DNA of 47,638 nt from the NCBI GenBank assembly GCA_016209205.1, contig JACQWQ010000095.1:1-47638 (forward strand), read 5' to 3'. This document shows, piece by piece, positions 32,968 through 40,276 of this stretch. A program made the position numbers and the translations under genes. Under the pieces are notes generated by a model. That model worked only from the letters and a program-made list of their open reading frames with translations, made no database searches and was not told where the DNA came from. The number at the start of each line of letters is the position of its first letter. Position 1 is the first letter of the stretch. Origin of the DNA: Chloroflexota bacterium. GTDB taxonomy: Bacteria > Chloroflexota > Anaerolineae > UBA4142 > SHND01.

Positions 32968-34458
32968 TCACTTTATCTTTTTCGCAGCATAGTCCTTTCC
33001 TTCTTCGTGCAGAACCAACCCGACGACGTTCCCCTTGGCGTCCTTTTGGAACGTGATCTGGACGTCAATTACTTTGATAAAGAACGTCGTCTCCGACTCT
33101 GGATAGGCGCGGTACCGGGGCACCCCTGTGATCTGAACCAGCAGGGTCCCATTTTCCACAGTCACATCAGCCAATACCCCCGGCTCCAGTTGATATGTGC
33201 CCGTGTATGCCGCCAGCACACTCGGCGCTACAGCGATTGCTTTTTTGACACGCGGAAGTTCGACCTGCGGCGCCAAGAGATGCACGCCGATGGCGCCGAC
33301 GATGCTCTCATAGTTCGAGTTGGACAGCACCACGACGCCGACCTTGCGGGATGGGTCAAAGCCGACCCAACTGCGATAGCCGCCCGTGCCTCCGCCATGG
33401 CAGATGATCGCGTTGCCGCGCGGGGTGATGACGACCCAGCCCAACGCCATCTCTACGCCCGCTTCGCCAGTGTCCGCGCGGACCTGATGGGTGCGCTGCA
33501 GGACCGGGTAAAGGTCTGTCTTGTACAATCCAAGGTTGGCTGCTACGAACCTCGCCAGGTCTACTGCTGAGGAACGTAAAGCCCCCGCTCCAGCCAGCGC
33601 GTCAAAATCCCAATTCCCAACGGGCTGCCCATCCGCAAGATGCCCGCGCGCCAATCGGCTGCGCTGCTCCTCCGAGAGGGTGATGCGGGTATCGTTCATG
33701 CCGAGGGGCTGTGAGATGCGGTCAATCACCAGCTGCTCGTAGGGCTTGTCGGCGAGGCGCGCCAGAATGTGCCCCAAAAGCCCGGCTCCGAGGTTGGAAT
33801 ATTCGTATTGCGCGCCGGGGTCGCGGGGCAGCGTGTAGCTCGACAGGAATTCGTAGAGCATCTGGGTGGTGTAATCGGCGTCTGGATTGTTGAGGTCTTG
33901 AGGATTCCAATTCGTGGGCATCCGGGGCAAGCCGGACCGGTGAGTCGCCAGATGTTCCAGGGTGATCTTTTTACCATTGCGTTCTGGCGCCCGCACCTCC
34001 GGCGGCAGGTATTTTTCGATAGGCGTATCAAGCGTCACCACGCCGCGTTCCACCAGGTCAGCTAGAAGGATGGCGGTAAAGACCTTGGTGACGGATCCGA
34101 TCTCAAAAATCGTGTGTTCGTCCACCGGGGCGCCGTTCTCTGACATCCTGCCATAGCTGTAATAGGTTGTGCCGCTGGCGTCAATCAGAGCCACGACGAC
34201 ACCGCGACTATAGTCGTTGTCCACCAGCTCGCGGATGTATTCTTGTACGGCGGATGGGATCGTGGGGGTGGTCGTCGGTGTGGACAGGGGCGCGGCTGTC
34301 GCCGGCACCGGGGTGGCAGTGAGGGGCAGCGGCTTGGTTGGCGCTGCAGTCGGCGGCGGTGGCGGCGCCGGGGTCGCGGTAGGCGCCGGGGCGGTGCAGC
34401 CGACCAGGATCGCGGTCAGCGCGATAAGCACAAGTGCCGTCAACCTATCCTTTTTCAT
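32968..34458 (-). CDS. serine beta-lactamase-like (class C/esterase type) lipoprotein
   Basis: The start at 34458 (GGAG upstream) gives 496 residues with a lipoprotein signal (LTALVLIALTAILVGC), a Thr/Pro linker and a beta-lactamase domain. The catalytic motifs are SVTK (Ser-x-x-Lys, with the nucleophile Ser), YSN (Tyr-x-Asn) and HGGGTGG (replacing the KTG box), as in class C beta-lactamases, D-aminopeptidases and EstB-type esterases. A C-terminal lipocalin-like segment (LAAYTGTYQLEPGVLADVTV) matches the extra domain of many Pab87/penicillin-binding-protein-E-like enzymes. A cell-wall peptidase or esterase outside the cytoplasmic membrane is more likely than drug resistance. The longer open frame upstream reads through a relic of the 147-residue family. 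Confidence 0.88.
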   Translation of the reverse strand: MKKDRLTALVLIALTAILVGCTAPAPTATPAPPPPPTAAPTKPLPLTATPVPATAAPLSTPTTTPTIPSAVQEYIRELVDNDYSRGVVVALIDASGTTYYSYGRMSENGAPVDEHTIFEIGSVTKVFTAILLADLVERGVVTLDTPIEKYLPPEVRAPERNGKKITLEHLATHRSGLPRMPTNWNPQDLNNPDADYTTQMLYEFLSSYTLPRDPGAQYEYSNLGAGLLGHILARLADKPYEQLVIDRISQPLGMNDTRITLSEEQRSRLARGHLADGQPVGNWDFDALAGAGALRSSAVDLARFVAANLGLYKTDLYPVLQRTHQVRADTGEAGVEMALGWVVITPRGNAIICHGGGTGGYRSWVGFDPSRKVGVVVLSNSNYESIVGAIGVHLLAPQVELPRVKKAIAVAPSVLAAYTGTYQLEPGVLADVTVENGTLLVQITGVPRYRAYPESETTFFIKVIDVQITFQKDAKGNVVGLVLHEEGKDYAAKKIK

Positions 34459-34469
34459 TTCTGCTCCTC

Positions 34470-34550
34470 GAGATCGTGAAATGGGTAACCGTGTGAGCCA
34501 TGGTCCACACGATGTATGCCAAGCCCACGAATATGCCAAGTCTGCAAGTC
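34470..34550 (-). pseudogene. relic of the 147-residue membrane protein C-terminus
   Basis: Minus-strand translation LGIFVGLAYIVWTMAH matches the last helix of the family, and the DNA (TCCACACGATGTATGCCAAG) is close to the other copies. There is no start. The frame runs into the beginning of the beta-lactamase-like gene. Confidence 0.7.
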
Positions 34551-34576
34551 CTGTCGAAAATATTATTGCCGAAAGT

Positions 34577-34741
34577 CTATTCCAGCCGCGCGCTGGGGTA
34601 TCCTCGCGCATAGCGGTACACCAGATACGCGAAAGCTACGAGATTGATGAGCAGGGCGAGCAGCATGAACGCAACAGCTTCGACGGGCATTTGGCTCCAC
34701 AGATTCAGTTGCGCCAAAGCAACGGCGAACATGCCGATCAC
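34577..34741 (-). CDS. small two-helix membrane protein
   Basis: A GTG at 34741 preceded by AGGAG gives 54 residues: MIGMFAVALAQLNLW, then PVEAVAFMLLALLINLVAFA, YLVYRYARGY and a short tail. Two hydrophobic segments are present. The gene starts 19 bp after the stop of the large membrane protein at 34761, so it probably belongs to that transcript. An ATG at 34783 would overlap the preceding gene and lacks a ribosome site. No family recognised. Confidence 0.55.
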   Translation of the reverse strand: MIGMFAVALAQLNLWSQMPVEAVAFMLLALLINLVAFAYLVYRYARGYPSARLE

Positions 34742-34760
34742 GGTTACGCTCCTGTCCCCA

Positions 34761-37409
34761 TTACTCCCCAGCATGCCAATCACCTACACAATGATCCTTG
34801 ACCAGGCAATTGCGCACGGTGACGGTACCCTTGCCCGTGTGCGCGGCTCTATCCACCGTCCCTGTGATGATAATGGGCAGTTTGTCTGGCAACCCTGTGC
34901 GTGGGCGGCAAGGTCCTTGTACGTTGGGATCCCTGGACCAGCAGTTGGCAACGGATATTTCGTATTTCAGGTTTGCGACACTGAGTAGCGAGAGTACACC
35001 GGTAGCAGGGTCAACCGTGCCGCTGAGCGTTCCCTCGTAATCTATCCTTGACGTCTGGTCGTGACTCCAACTCCCATCGCATGCGGTCATTTTGTAGGTG
35101 CCCCGGCTGCCGCCTCCCTTGATCGAACCGCTTGCCGCGCCGCTCTTCAAATCCACGGTGATCTTGATTGTCCCGACGCTGTTCGTGCCGAAAATTGGAT
35201 CGTCGTAGCCCACCTCGCACCATCCCACTGGGAGGAAATTTAGACTGAATGTGCCGTTCATCGTAAAGACACTTGCCTGGCTCGCCTGCGCGGTCTGGCG
35301 CGCGATCTCGGTGATGGTCGCGCGGAACTCGGCGGTCTTGCTCGCGGCAACCTCTGTTCCCAGCGCAGGGATGATCGTAGGCGTGGTTGTGGGTGTTGCC
35401 GCCTTTGTCGGTGTTCGCGTTGGCGTCGGAGTCACAGTATCGGTTGGAGTTGCAGTTATCGCGACCTTCTCCGTCTCTTCCACCCAGACGCGCATCCAGG
35501 CGGTAGCGTTTGGCATCGTGAAATCACCAGCCGGGCTATGGACCTCACAACGAATCTCTGCCTCACCAGGGAGGGTTTTGGATTTGACGTAGGCGTAGGC
35601 GCTCAGTTGCTGGCTGCCGCTGTTGCTTGTGACTATGTTGCCAGAAGATCCTCCAGCGCACACGATGTAAAGTCGAGGCGCGGCATAGGTCGTCTGCCAC
35701 GCGACTTGGACCTGAAATGCAACGCCCAAATATCCCGAATCATCTCTCCTTCTGGATGTTTCTTTCACTCCGGCGATGCTGAGTGTAACCAGAGGCGTTG
35801 TTTCCTTCACGGGCGTGCTGCCTTCAACTCTGGGCGGCGCTTGACCGTCAAGCACGTATAGAGTGCTGACCAATTCCTCCGCGACGACGGACTGCCTGGC
35901 TAACGCGCTCGCCTTGCCGCTCGCGAACGATGGCACCGCGCCCGCCGCGATTTGATTCGCATCTGCAATGGACGCGCTCTTGAACGCGGCGAATTGGATT
36001 TGCGTCGGCGCGCTAGTCGGGTTCGCGGTCAGCATCGCGAGGTTTGCCGCCGCGACCTGCCGCGCGCGGTCGGCGTCGGATTGACCGCTCGCGGTCGTCA
36101 GGGTGTTGAGAAGAGTGGGGTCGAAAGGATTGGGAACGGGTGCGCGCGGCGCGGGAAGCATTAGTGTTTTCGTCACGACCTCGCTCGACGTGGCGAGCCA
36201 GGTTTGTACAGTCTTGCCTGTGCCTATCTGGGTCTTGAGTTGCGCGACGGCGCTCGCGTTCAGGAATTGCACCGGCGCGACGGTCGTCGCATCTTTCACG
36301 TTCGGCAGAAATGGATTGCCTTTCACACCCGGATCCGCGACACTCGGATTCCACAACCGCGCGCCGTATTCGGCAATCGTGTTGATCGCGTCCGCGCGCG
36401 TGACGGTGCCCGCCGGCAAACCTTCGCGCAGGTCCTGCGCTTCAATCACGAGCGCGTAACCCAAACGCGCAATCGAATAGTACTGATCCGCCGTTTGCCC
36501 CGCCGCGTCGCTCCCGCCGTCCTGCGCGACCATCGTGAGTCCTAGCGTCGTCGCGATCTGTGCGACGTTCATCGCGCATGCGGCAACCTCACGCAAATCG
36601 TCATCGAGGAGGTCAGGCGCAAACAACAGGAACGCGAGCCCCGGCAGTCGCTGGTTCGGGTTGAGTAGAGCCGCTGCTTGGGCGTCGTGGATGAATTTGA
36701 GTTCCGCGCGGTTCAGATCGGCAACCGCGGCGGCGAGGTTTTCGGCATTGGTGCCAAATTCTTGCGGCGCGAGCAGTTTCGGCGGCGCGGAGGTGGCGAG
36801 GACCGTGACGATGATTGCGGTTGGCGGAAGAGTCTCCGTTGCCTGGACAACGCCAATGGGTGGAGTCACAGGCGGTGACGGTGGCGCGAGACTCGCAGGT
36901 GGAGGAGTCCCCGATGCCTGGACAACGCCAATGGGTGGAGTCACAGGCGGTGGCGTTGGCGCGACACTCGTCGGCGGAATCTGCGAGACCGTGGTCGGCA
37001 ATCCACTTGCGATGAACAGACCTGCAAACACGACCAATGCGAAAACAGCCACGGCAAGAGCAAGCACCCAGATTGGTGACACTCGTCCGCGCGGCGCAAT
37101 ACGCTCCGGAGGCGGGTAGACAGGCGGTGGTTGGCTGGGAGCGCGTCTAGGCACCGCGCGCTCCGGCATTGAAGTGGGCTTGCCTTCGACGGTGGGCACG
37201 CCTGGTTGTGCCTCGACCCAGGCCTGTCCATCGTGCACAAACCATTTGCCGCTGTCCGCGCCAAGCATCCAGTAACGTCCTTGCGCATCCTGCACCATCA
37301 AGTCTTTCAGTGCGGCATCGAATTGCTCGCGTGTGATTCGCCCGGCCGCGAGTTTTCCCCTGAGGCGAAAATATTCCTCTTCTACTTTCGTGAACTGCTC
37401 GTCTCTCAT
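34761..37409 (-). CDS. single-span membrane protein, SHOCT-like and GYF-like N-terminus, large exported region (copy B)
   Basis: This 882-residue paralogue of 29047-31542 shows the same order: SHOCT-like helices (EEEYFRLRGKLAAGRITREQ), GYF-like motif (MLGADSGKWFVHDGQAWVEA), Pro-rich stretch (QPPPVYPPPERIAPRG), a membrane helix (about 115-137, VLALAVAVFALVVFAGLFIA) and an outer region (LLAPQEFGTNAENLAAAVAD onward). A duplicated segment (TPPIGVVQA, twice) lies just outside the membrane. The C-terminal beta domain has additional cysteines (VGWCEVGYDD, MTACDGSW, NCWSRDPNVQGPC). The gene pair with the 147-residue protein upstream repeats the arrangement of copy A. Function unknown. Confidence 0.8.
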   Translation of the reverse strand: MRDEQFTKVEEEYFRLRGKLAAGRITREQFDAALKDLMVQDAQGRYWMLGADSGKWFVHDGQAWVEAQPGVPTVEGKPTSMPERAVPRRAPSQPPPVYPPPERIAPRGRVSPIWVLALAVAVFALVVFAGLFIASGLPTTVSQIPPTSVAPTPPPVTPPIGVVQASGTPPPASLAPPSPPVTPPIGVVQATETLPPTAIIVTVLATSAPPKLLAPQEFGTNAENLAAAVADLNRAELKFIHDAQAAALLNPNQRLPGLAFLLFAPDLLDDDLREVAACAMNVAQIATTLGLTMVAQDGGSDAAGQTADQYYSIARLGYALVIEAQDLREGLPAGTVTRADAINTIAEYGARLWNPSVADPGVKGNPFLPNVKDATTVAPVQFLNASAVAQLKTQIGTGKTVQTWLATSSEVVTKTLMLPAPRAPVPNPFDPTLLNTLTTASGQSDADRARQVAAANLAMLTANPTSAPTQIQFAAFKSASIADANQIAAGAVPSFASGKASALARQSVVAEELVSTLYVLDGQAPPRVEGSTPVKETTPLVTLSIAGVKETSRRRDDSGYLGVAFQVQVAWQTTYAAPRLYIVCAGGSSGNIVTSNSGSQQLSAYAYVKSKTLPGEAEIRCEVHSPAGDFTMPNATAWMRVWVEETEKVAITATPTDTVTPTPTRTPTKAATPTTTPTIIPALGTEVAASKTAEFRATITEIARQTAQASQASVFTMNGTFSLNFLPVGWCEVGYDDPIFGTNSVGTIKITVDLKSGAASGSIKGGGSRGTYKMTACDGSWSHDQTSRIDYEGTLSGTVDPATGVLSLLSVANLKYEISVANCWSRDPNVQGPCRPRTGLPDKLPIIITGTVDRAAHTGKGTVTVRNCLVKDHCVGDWHAGE

Positions 37410-37739
37410 ACATCACCCATTCTTTCGTGGCTTTACGATTTCCATAACTGCCACCCCGAGGGTGAGCCAGCAAAGATGTAAACCCGCCTACGGATTTCGC
37501 TCAAGTTGACAAGCCGTTATCTGTTGATTGTGCGAAAATGGTAACTACAGCCACCCTCACCCCCTGCCCCCTCTCCCACTGGGAGAGGGGGATCATACAG
37601 AGGTTGGCGACGTGCGTTCAGCATGTCCGCCAACCGAGTGATCCACGAAGGACACAAAGCACACGAAGAATCTTGGTACCCTTCGTGTCCTTCGTGGATC
37701 AGCCGGTTGTCGTCATGTCCACGCAACACGCATCATGCA
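37410..37739. repeat. 330-bp intergenic region with three palindromes
   Basis: No gene seen. It holds a CCCCCTGCCCCCTCTCCCAC palindrome member (37558-37592), a GTTGGCG...CGCCAAC hairpin (37602-37635), and a perfect GATCCACGAAGGACAC/GTGTCCTTCGTGGATC inverted repeat (37640-37700). The surrounding sequence is similar to 31543-31774. Confidence 0.75.
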
Positions 37740-38183
37740 TCACGGCAAGTAAATCGCGTCAAAGTGAATCACAGTCCACACGATATATGCCAAGCCCACG
37801 AGGACGCCAAAGGGATAGCCGATGAACCACATCATAAAGTTGGAGCGCGGGTTGTAGAAACGCAGACTGGTCGCGGTCGTCATCACGTTCGCCCACACCC
37901 ACCAAAAGCTGACCAGCGCGAGCAGATAAAAGCCCCAGCGCGGCGCGAGGAACACGAGCGCGATGCCGATGATATTGGCGGGGCAAGCCACGAAAACATC
38001 CGCAACGGCGATGCCGTAATGCGCCTTTTGTTCGTGCCAGTCATCGGTCGAGCCGTCCGGATTCTGGAACACTTTGCCCTGGAGAATCCTGAACTGCGCA
38101 ACCCAGAGCAACGCGACAGTCAAACCCATCAATGCCAAAAGCACGTACAGACTGACTGATGATGCAACAGATAACTGGTTCAT
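37740..38183 (-). CDS. 147-residue four-helix membrane protein (copy 3)
   Basis: Full-length family member (MNQLSVASSVSLYVLLALMG), most diverged at its N-terminus (MNQLS instead of MKELS) and in the second loop (HYGIAVADVF). Its ATG overlaps the stop of the upstream gene (ATGA), which points to translational coupling with that membrane protein. It is followed after 330 bp by the large single-span protein copy B. Function unknown. Confidence 0.85.
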   Translation of the reverse strand: MNQLSVASSVSLYVLLALMGLTVALLWVAQFRILQGKVFQNPDGSTDDWHEQKAHYGIAVADVFVACPANIIGIALVFLAPRWGFYLLALVSFWWVWANVMTTATSLRFYNPRSNFMMWFIGYPFGVLVGLAYIVWTVIHFDAIYLP

Positions 38184-38686
38184 ACAGTGTCCTCCCTGAA
38201 AAACTGACGATTCACGATCAGCAAGATCAACACAATCACTCCGGGGATGCCAGCAAGCAGGATCATCAGGGTTCCCACATACTGTGCCCGGGCAAGATCA
38301 GTCACCACACCCCAGTTGTACAAGCCAATCCGCTGGAGCGTGACACTGAGCGTGACATAGATCCAGATGATCGCCAGCGTCACACCGGCGACCAAGCCAA
38401 ACGTCCGCCGCCGCCAAATACCGATCAACGTCAAAATCACCAGCGCCCCTTGCACGAGCGCATCCGCGCCGGCTTCACCCCACGACATCGCGCCAAGCGT
38501 CCTTTCGACAAGGTCCGCGCTGTAGCGCGAGTCTTCTTGCAAGCCCAATGCCAGCGCCGTGTCCCACGCGAAAAAGGACAGGGCTTGCGCGAACAGGGTA
38601 AAGACCACGCCGCTGATGAGCACGATCACCAACACAATCCAGATGCCCAACGGGAAACGTCCCAGGCGTTTGGTGAGAACATTCAT
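38180..38686 (-). CDS. four-helix membrane protein of unknown function
   Basis: The start at 38686 (AAGGAAAAGCC before ATG) gives 168 residues with four hydrophobic segments: FPLGIWIVLVIVLISGVVF, ALVQGALVILTLIGIW, FGLVAGVTLAIIWIYVTLSV and TLMILLAGIPGVIVLILLIV. The loop between helices 1 and 2 is long (about 45 residues, with SFFAWDTALALGLQEDS). It overlaps the next gene by four bases. No family was recognised; longer frames upstream read through a palindromic element. Confidence 0.75.
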   Translation of the reverse strand: MNVLTKRLGRFPLGIWIVLVIVLISGVVFTLFAQALSFFAWDTALALGLQEDSRYSADLVERTLGAMSWGEAGADALVQGALVILTLIGIWRRRTFGLVAGVTLAIIWIYVTLSVTLQRIGLYNWGVVTDLARAQYVGTLMILLAGIPGVIVLILLIVNRQFFREDTV

Positions 38687-38702
38687 GGCTTTTCCTTTTG
38701 AA

Positions 38703-38739
38703 ACAAAAAAGCGCGTGGGACCTAGTTTCCCACACGCGA
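38703..38739 (-). terminator. intrinsic-terminator-like hairpin in the 5' leader of the minus-strand operon
   Basis: On the minus strand a stem (CGCGTGTGGGA with TCCCACGCG, two-base bulge) is followed directly by TTTTTTGTTT, 17-25 bp before the ATG at 38686. No minus-strand gene lies upstream, so it may act as an attenuator of this transcript, or as a bidirectional stop for readthrough from the plus side. Confidence 0.5.
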
Positions 38740-38828
38740 GAAAACCTGCGAGCGAATGCTGTGCGGCAATCGGCACCCCACAGCGCGACAAGTTTATTCT
38801 AGCGCGGTTGTGGTGTATGTCAATGGTA

Positions 38829-39003
38829 CATGACAATACCTTCGCCAATTCCCCTTTTGCTCGCGCGGGATTGCGGATGCACTCCATCCGAGTAATCCCG
38901 ATGGGAAATGGCGGATTACTCGAATGAACGCCGATGAACTGCATCGGAGCATTCGCATCCGCCGCGAGCAGGGCAAAGTGATTTTGGCGAAGGTATTGAC
39001 ATG
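38829..39003. repeat. 175-bp imperfect palindromic element (MITE-like)
   Basis: The ends CATGACAATACCTTCGCCAA and TTGGCGAAGGTATTGACATG are inverse copies with one mismatch. Inner parts pair too (TTTTGCTCGCG/CGCGAGCAGGG; GCGGATGC/GCATCCGC; GAGTAATCC/GGATTACTC). It occupies most of the divergent gap between the minus-strand operon and the DUF123 gene; no gene is seen inside it. Confidence 0.75.
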
Positions 39004-39022
39004 AGTGAATACAATTCGGCGG

Positions 39023-39028
39023 TATAAT
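39023..39028 (+). promoter_or_regulatory. TATAAT -10 box placed for a leaderless transcript
   Basis: A consensus TATAAT ends six bases before the ATG of the DUF123 gene, so transcription would begin at or next to the start codon. The nearest TTGACA is 21 bp upstream, longer than the usual spacing, and there is no ribosome site. Confidence 0.4.
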
Positions 39029-39034
39029 CGCGCC

Positions 39035-39481
39035 ATGCCCGATAGCAAACTCGCCCAGCTCACCGCGCTGCCCGCGCTGCCGGGTACGTATGCATTGCTC
39101 CTCTATCTGCCACGCGCCGCGCGTTTGCAAGTCGGCAGATTGGGAACGTTCGATTTTCCGCGCGGCTATTACGTGTACGTGGGCAGCGCGCGCGGCGCGG
39201 GCGGCTTGCGCCCGCGCGTGCTGCGACATTGGCGCGACGCCAAACGCATCCACTGGCACATTGACTATTTGCGCGCCGTCGCGCGTCCGGTACGCGTATG
39301 GTATTCTACCGACACGCACGTAAAGGAATGCGCGTGGGCTGAAATGCTGCAGGCCCGAGGCGCGGGCAACGTCGCGTCGCGTTTTGGCGCATCGGATTGC
39401 CGCTGTCCGGCGCATCTTTTTCACTTTGCGCGCCCGCCGCGCTTACGATTCACCTCTCACCCGAACTCAACCAAATTTTGA
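39035..39481 (+). CDS. DUF123 (GIY-YIG-related) family protein
   Basis: This 148-residue protein carries the DUF123 signature: GTYALLLYL, the RGYYVYVGSARGAGGLRPRV block, an RHW...HWHIDYLRA motif, an ECAW site and the closing FGASDCRCPAHLFHF. The family is related to GIY-YIG nucleases, usually stands alone or is fused to endonuclease III, and has no settled activity. The length is complete. I start at the ATG at 39035; a GTG 30 bp upstream also lies in frame. It stands alone, divergent from the membrane-protein genes and about 260 bp before the redox operon. Confidence 0.9.
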   Translation: MPDSKLAQLTALPALPGTYALLLYLPRAARLQVGRLGTFDFPRGYYVYVGSARGAGGLRPRVLRHWRDAKRIHWHIDYLRAVARPVRVWYSTDTHVKECAWAEMLQARGAGNVASRFGASDCRCPAHLFHFARPPRLRFTSHPNSTKF

Positions 39482-39527
39482 CTTGTACCTGATTCACTAT
39501 GGATGTTCGGAAAAGGTTTTGAATTGC

Positions 39528-39645
39528 AAGACCTTCGAGGATTCTCGCGATGTAAGCATCGCACACGATGTGCGTCAATTTACGCGTTCGCGCGCGATGG
39601 GCAACGTATTCCCAGCGCATTGATCGCCGAAACCTTCAAGGTCTT
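39528..39645. repeat. inverted repeat between DUF123 and the redox operon
   Basis: AAGACCTTCGAGG and CCTTCAAGGTCTT are imperfect inverse copies around about 90 bp that contain further small palindromes (GCACACGATGTGC). No gene is seen in 39482-39740. Confidence 0.6.
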
Positions 39646-39740
39646 GGCGCCGCCTAACAGGCCCGCGTGTGTTTTTGCAAGTCGAACATGGCATGATTCA
39701 AGAATAATATAACCCATGTAACACCCCTTCGAGGTGACTT

Positions 39741-40274
39741 ATGATCGCGTCCGCCAAAGATGCCGGACTGTCATTGCGCGACCAAGACGTCGCGGACGAA
39801 TCCTCTGACGTGATTCTAGCGGACCCGCGCGCGGGTTCCGAAGAGTCCTATCTTGTTGCACGACTCACCGAAATTCAAGAGCGCTATCACTATTTACCCC
39901 ACAATGCGCTCGTCCTGTTGAGTGAAATCCTCAACCTCCCCCTTTCGCAAATCTACGCGGTGGCTACGTTTTACAACGCGTTCTCGCTGAAACCGCGCGG
40001 CGCGCATCTTATTCGCGTCTGCATGGGCACCGCGTGCCACGTGCGCGGCGCGCCGCAAATCTGCCAGCGCCTGGAAAGCAAACTCGGCATCCACGCGGGC
40101 GAAACCACACGCGACCGCCGCGTCACGCTGGAAACCGTGAATTGTCTCGGCGCGTGCGCGTTGGGCCCCATCGCCGTCGTGGACAATGAATACACGGGGC
40201 AGATGGACATTGCGAAAGCGGACCGGCTCCTCAAGAATTTGTCACGCGCACACAATGGAAAGGAGCCGGCGTAG
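39741..40274 (+). CDS. nuoE: NuoE/HoxE-like [2Fe-2S] thioredoxin-fold subunit
   Basis: This 177-residue protein matches the 24-kDa subunit of NADH dehydrogenases and bifurcating hydrogenases: a helical bundle (IQERYHYLPHNALVLLSEIL, SQIYAVATFYNAF) and a thioredoxin-like domain with four cysteines in CMGTACHVRG and NCLGACALGP, which bind one [2Fe-2S] cluster. The start follows CGAGGTGACTT. It is the first gene of a tight plus-strand operon and is followed after two bases by the NuoF-like gene. Its likely job is to accept or pass electrons next to the NAD(P)H/FMN site. The same fold occurs in HndA and HydC, so the exact complex cannot be read from this gene alone. Confidence 0.92.
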   Translation: MIASAKDAGLSLRDQDVADESSDVILADPRAGSEESYLVARLTEIQERYHYLPHNALVLLSEILNLPLSQIYAVATFYNAFSLKPRGAHLIRVCMGTACHVRGAPQICQRLESKLGIHAGETTRDRRVTLETVNCLGACALGPIAVVDNEYTGQMDIAKADRLLKNLSRAHNGKEPA

Positions 40275-40276
40275 AA

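Noticed and set aside
32968..34458. Antibiotic-resistance beta-lactamase
   Set aside because: The motifs fit the broad class C/esterase/peptidase family, and a lipocalin-like C-terminal domain and lipoprotein signal favour a cell-wall or esterase role; no resistance context is seen.
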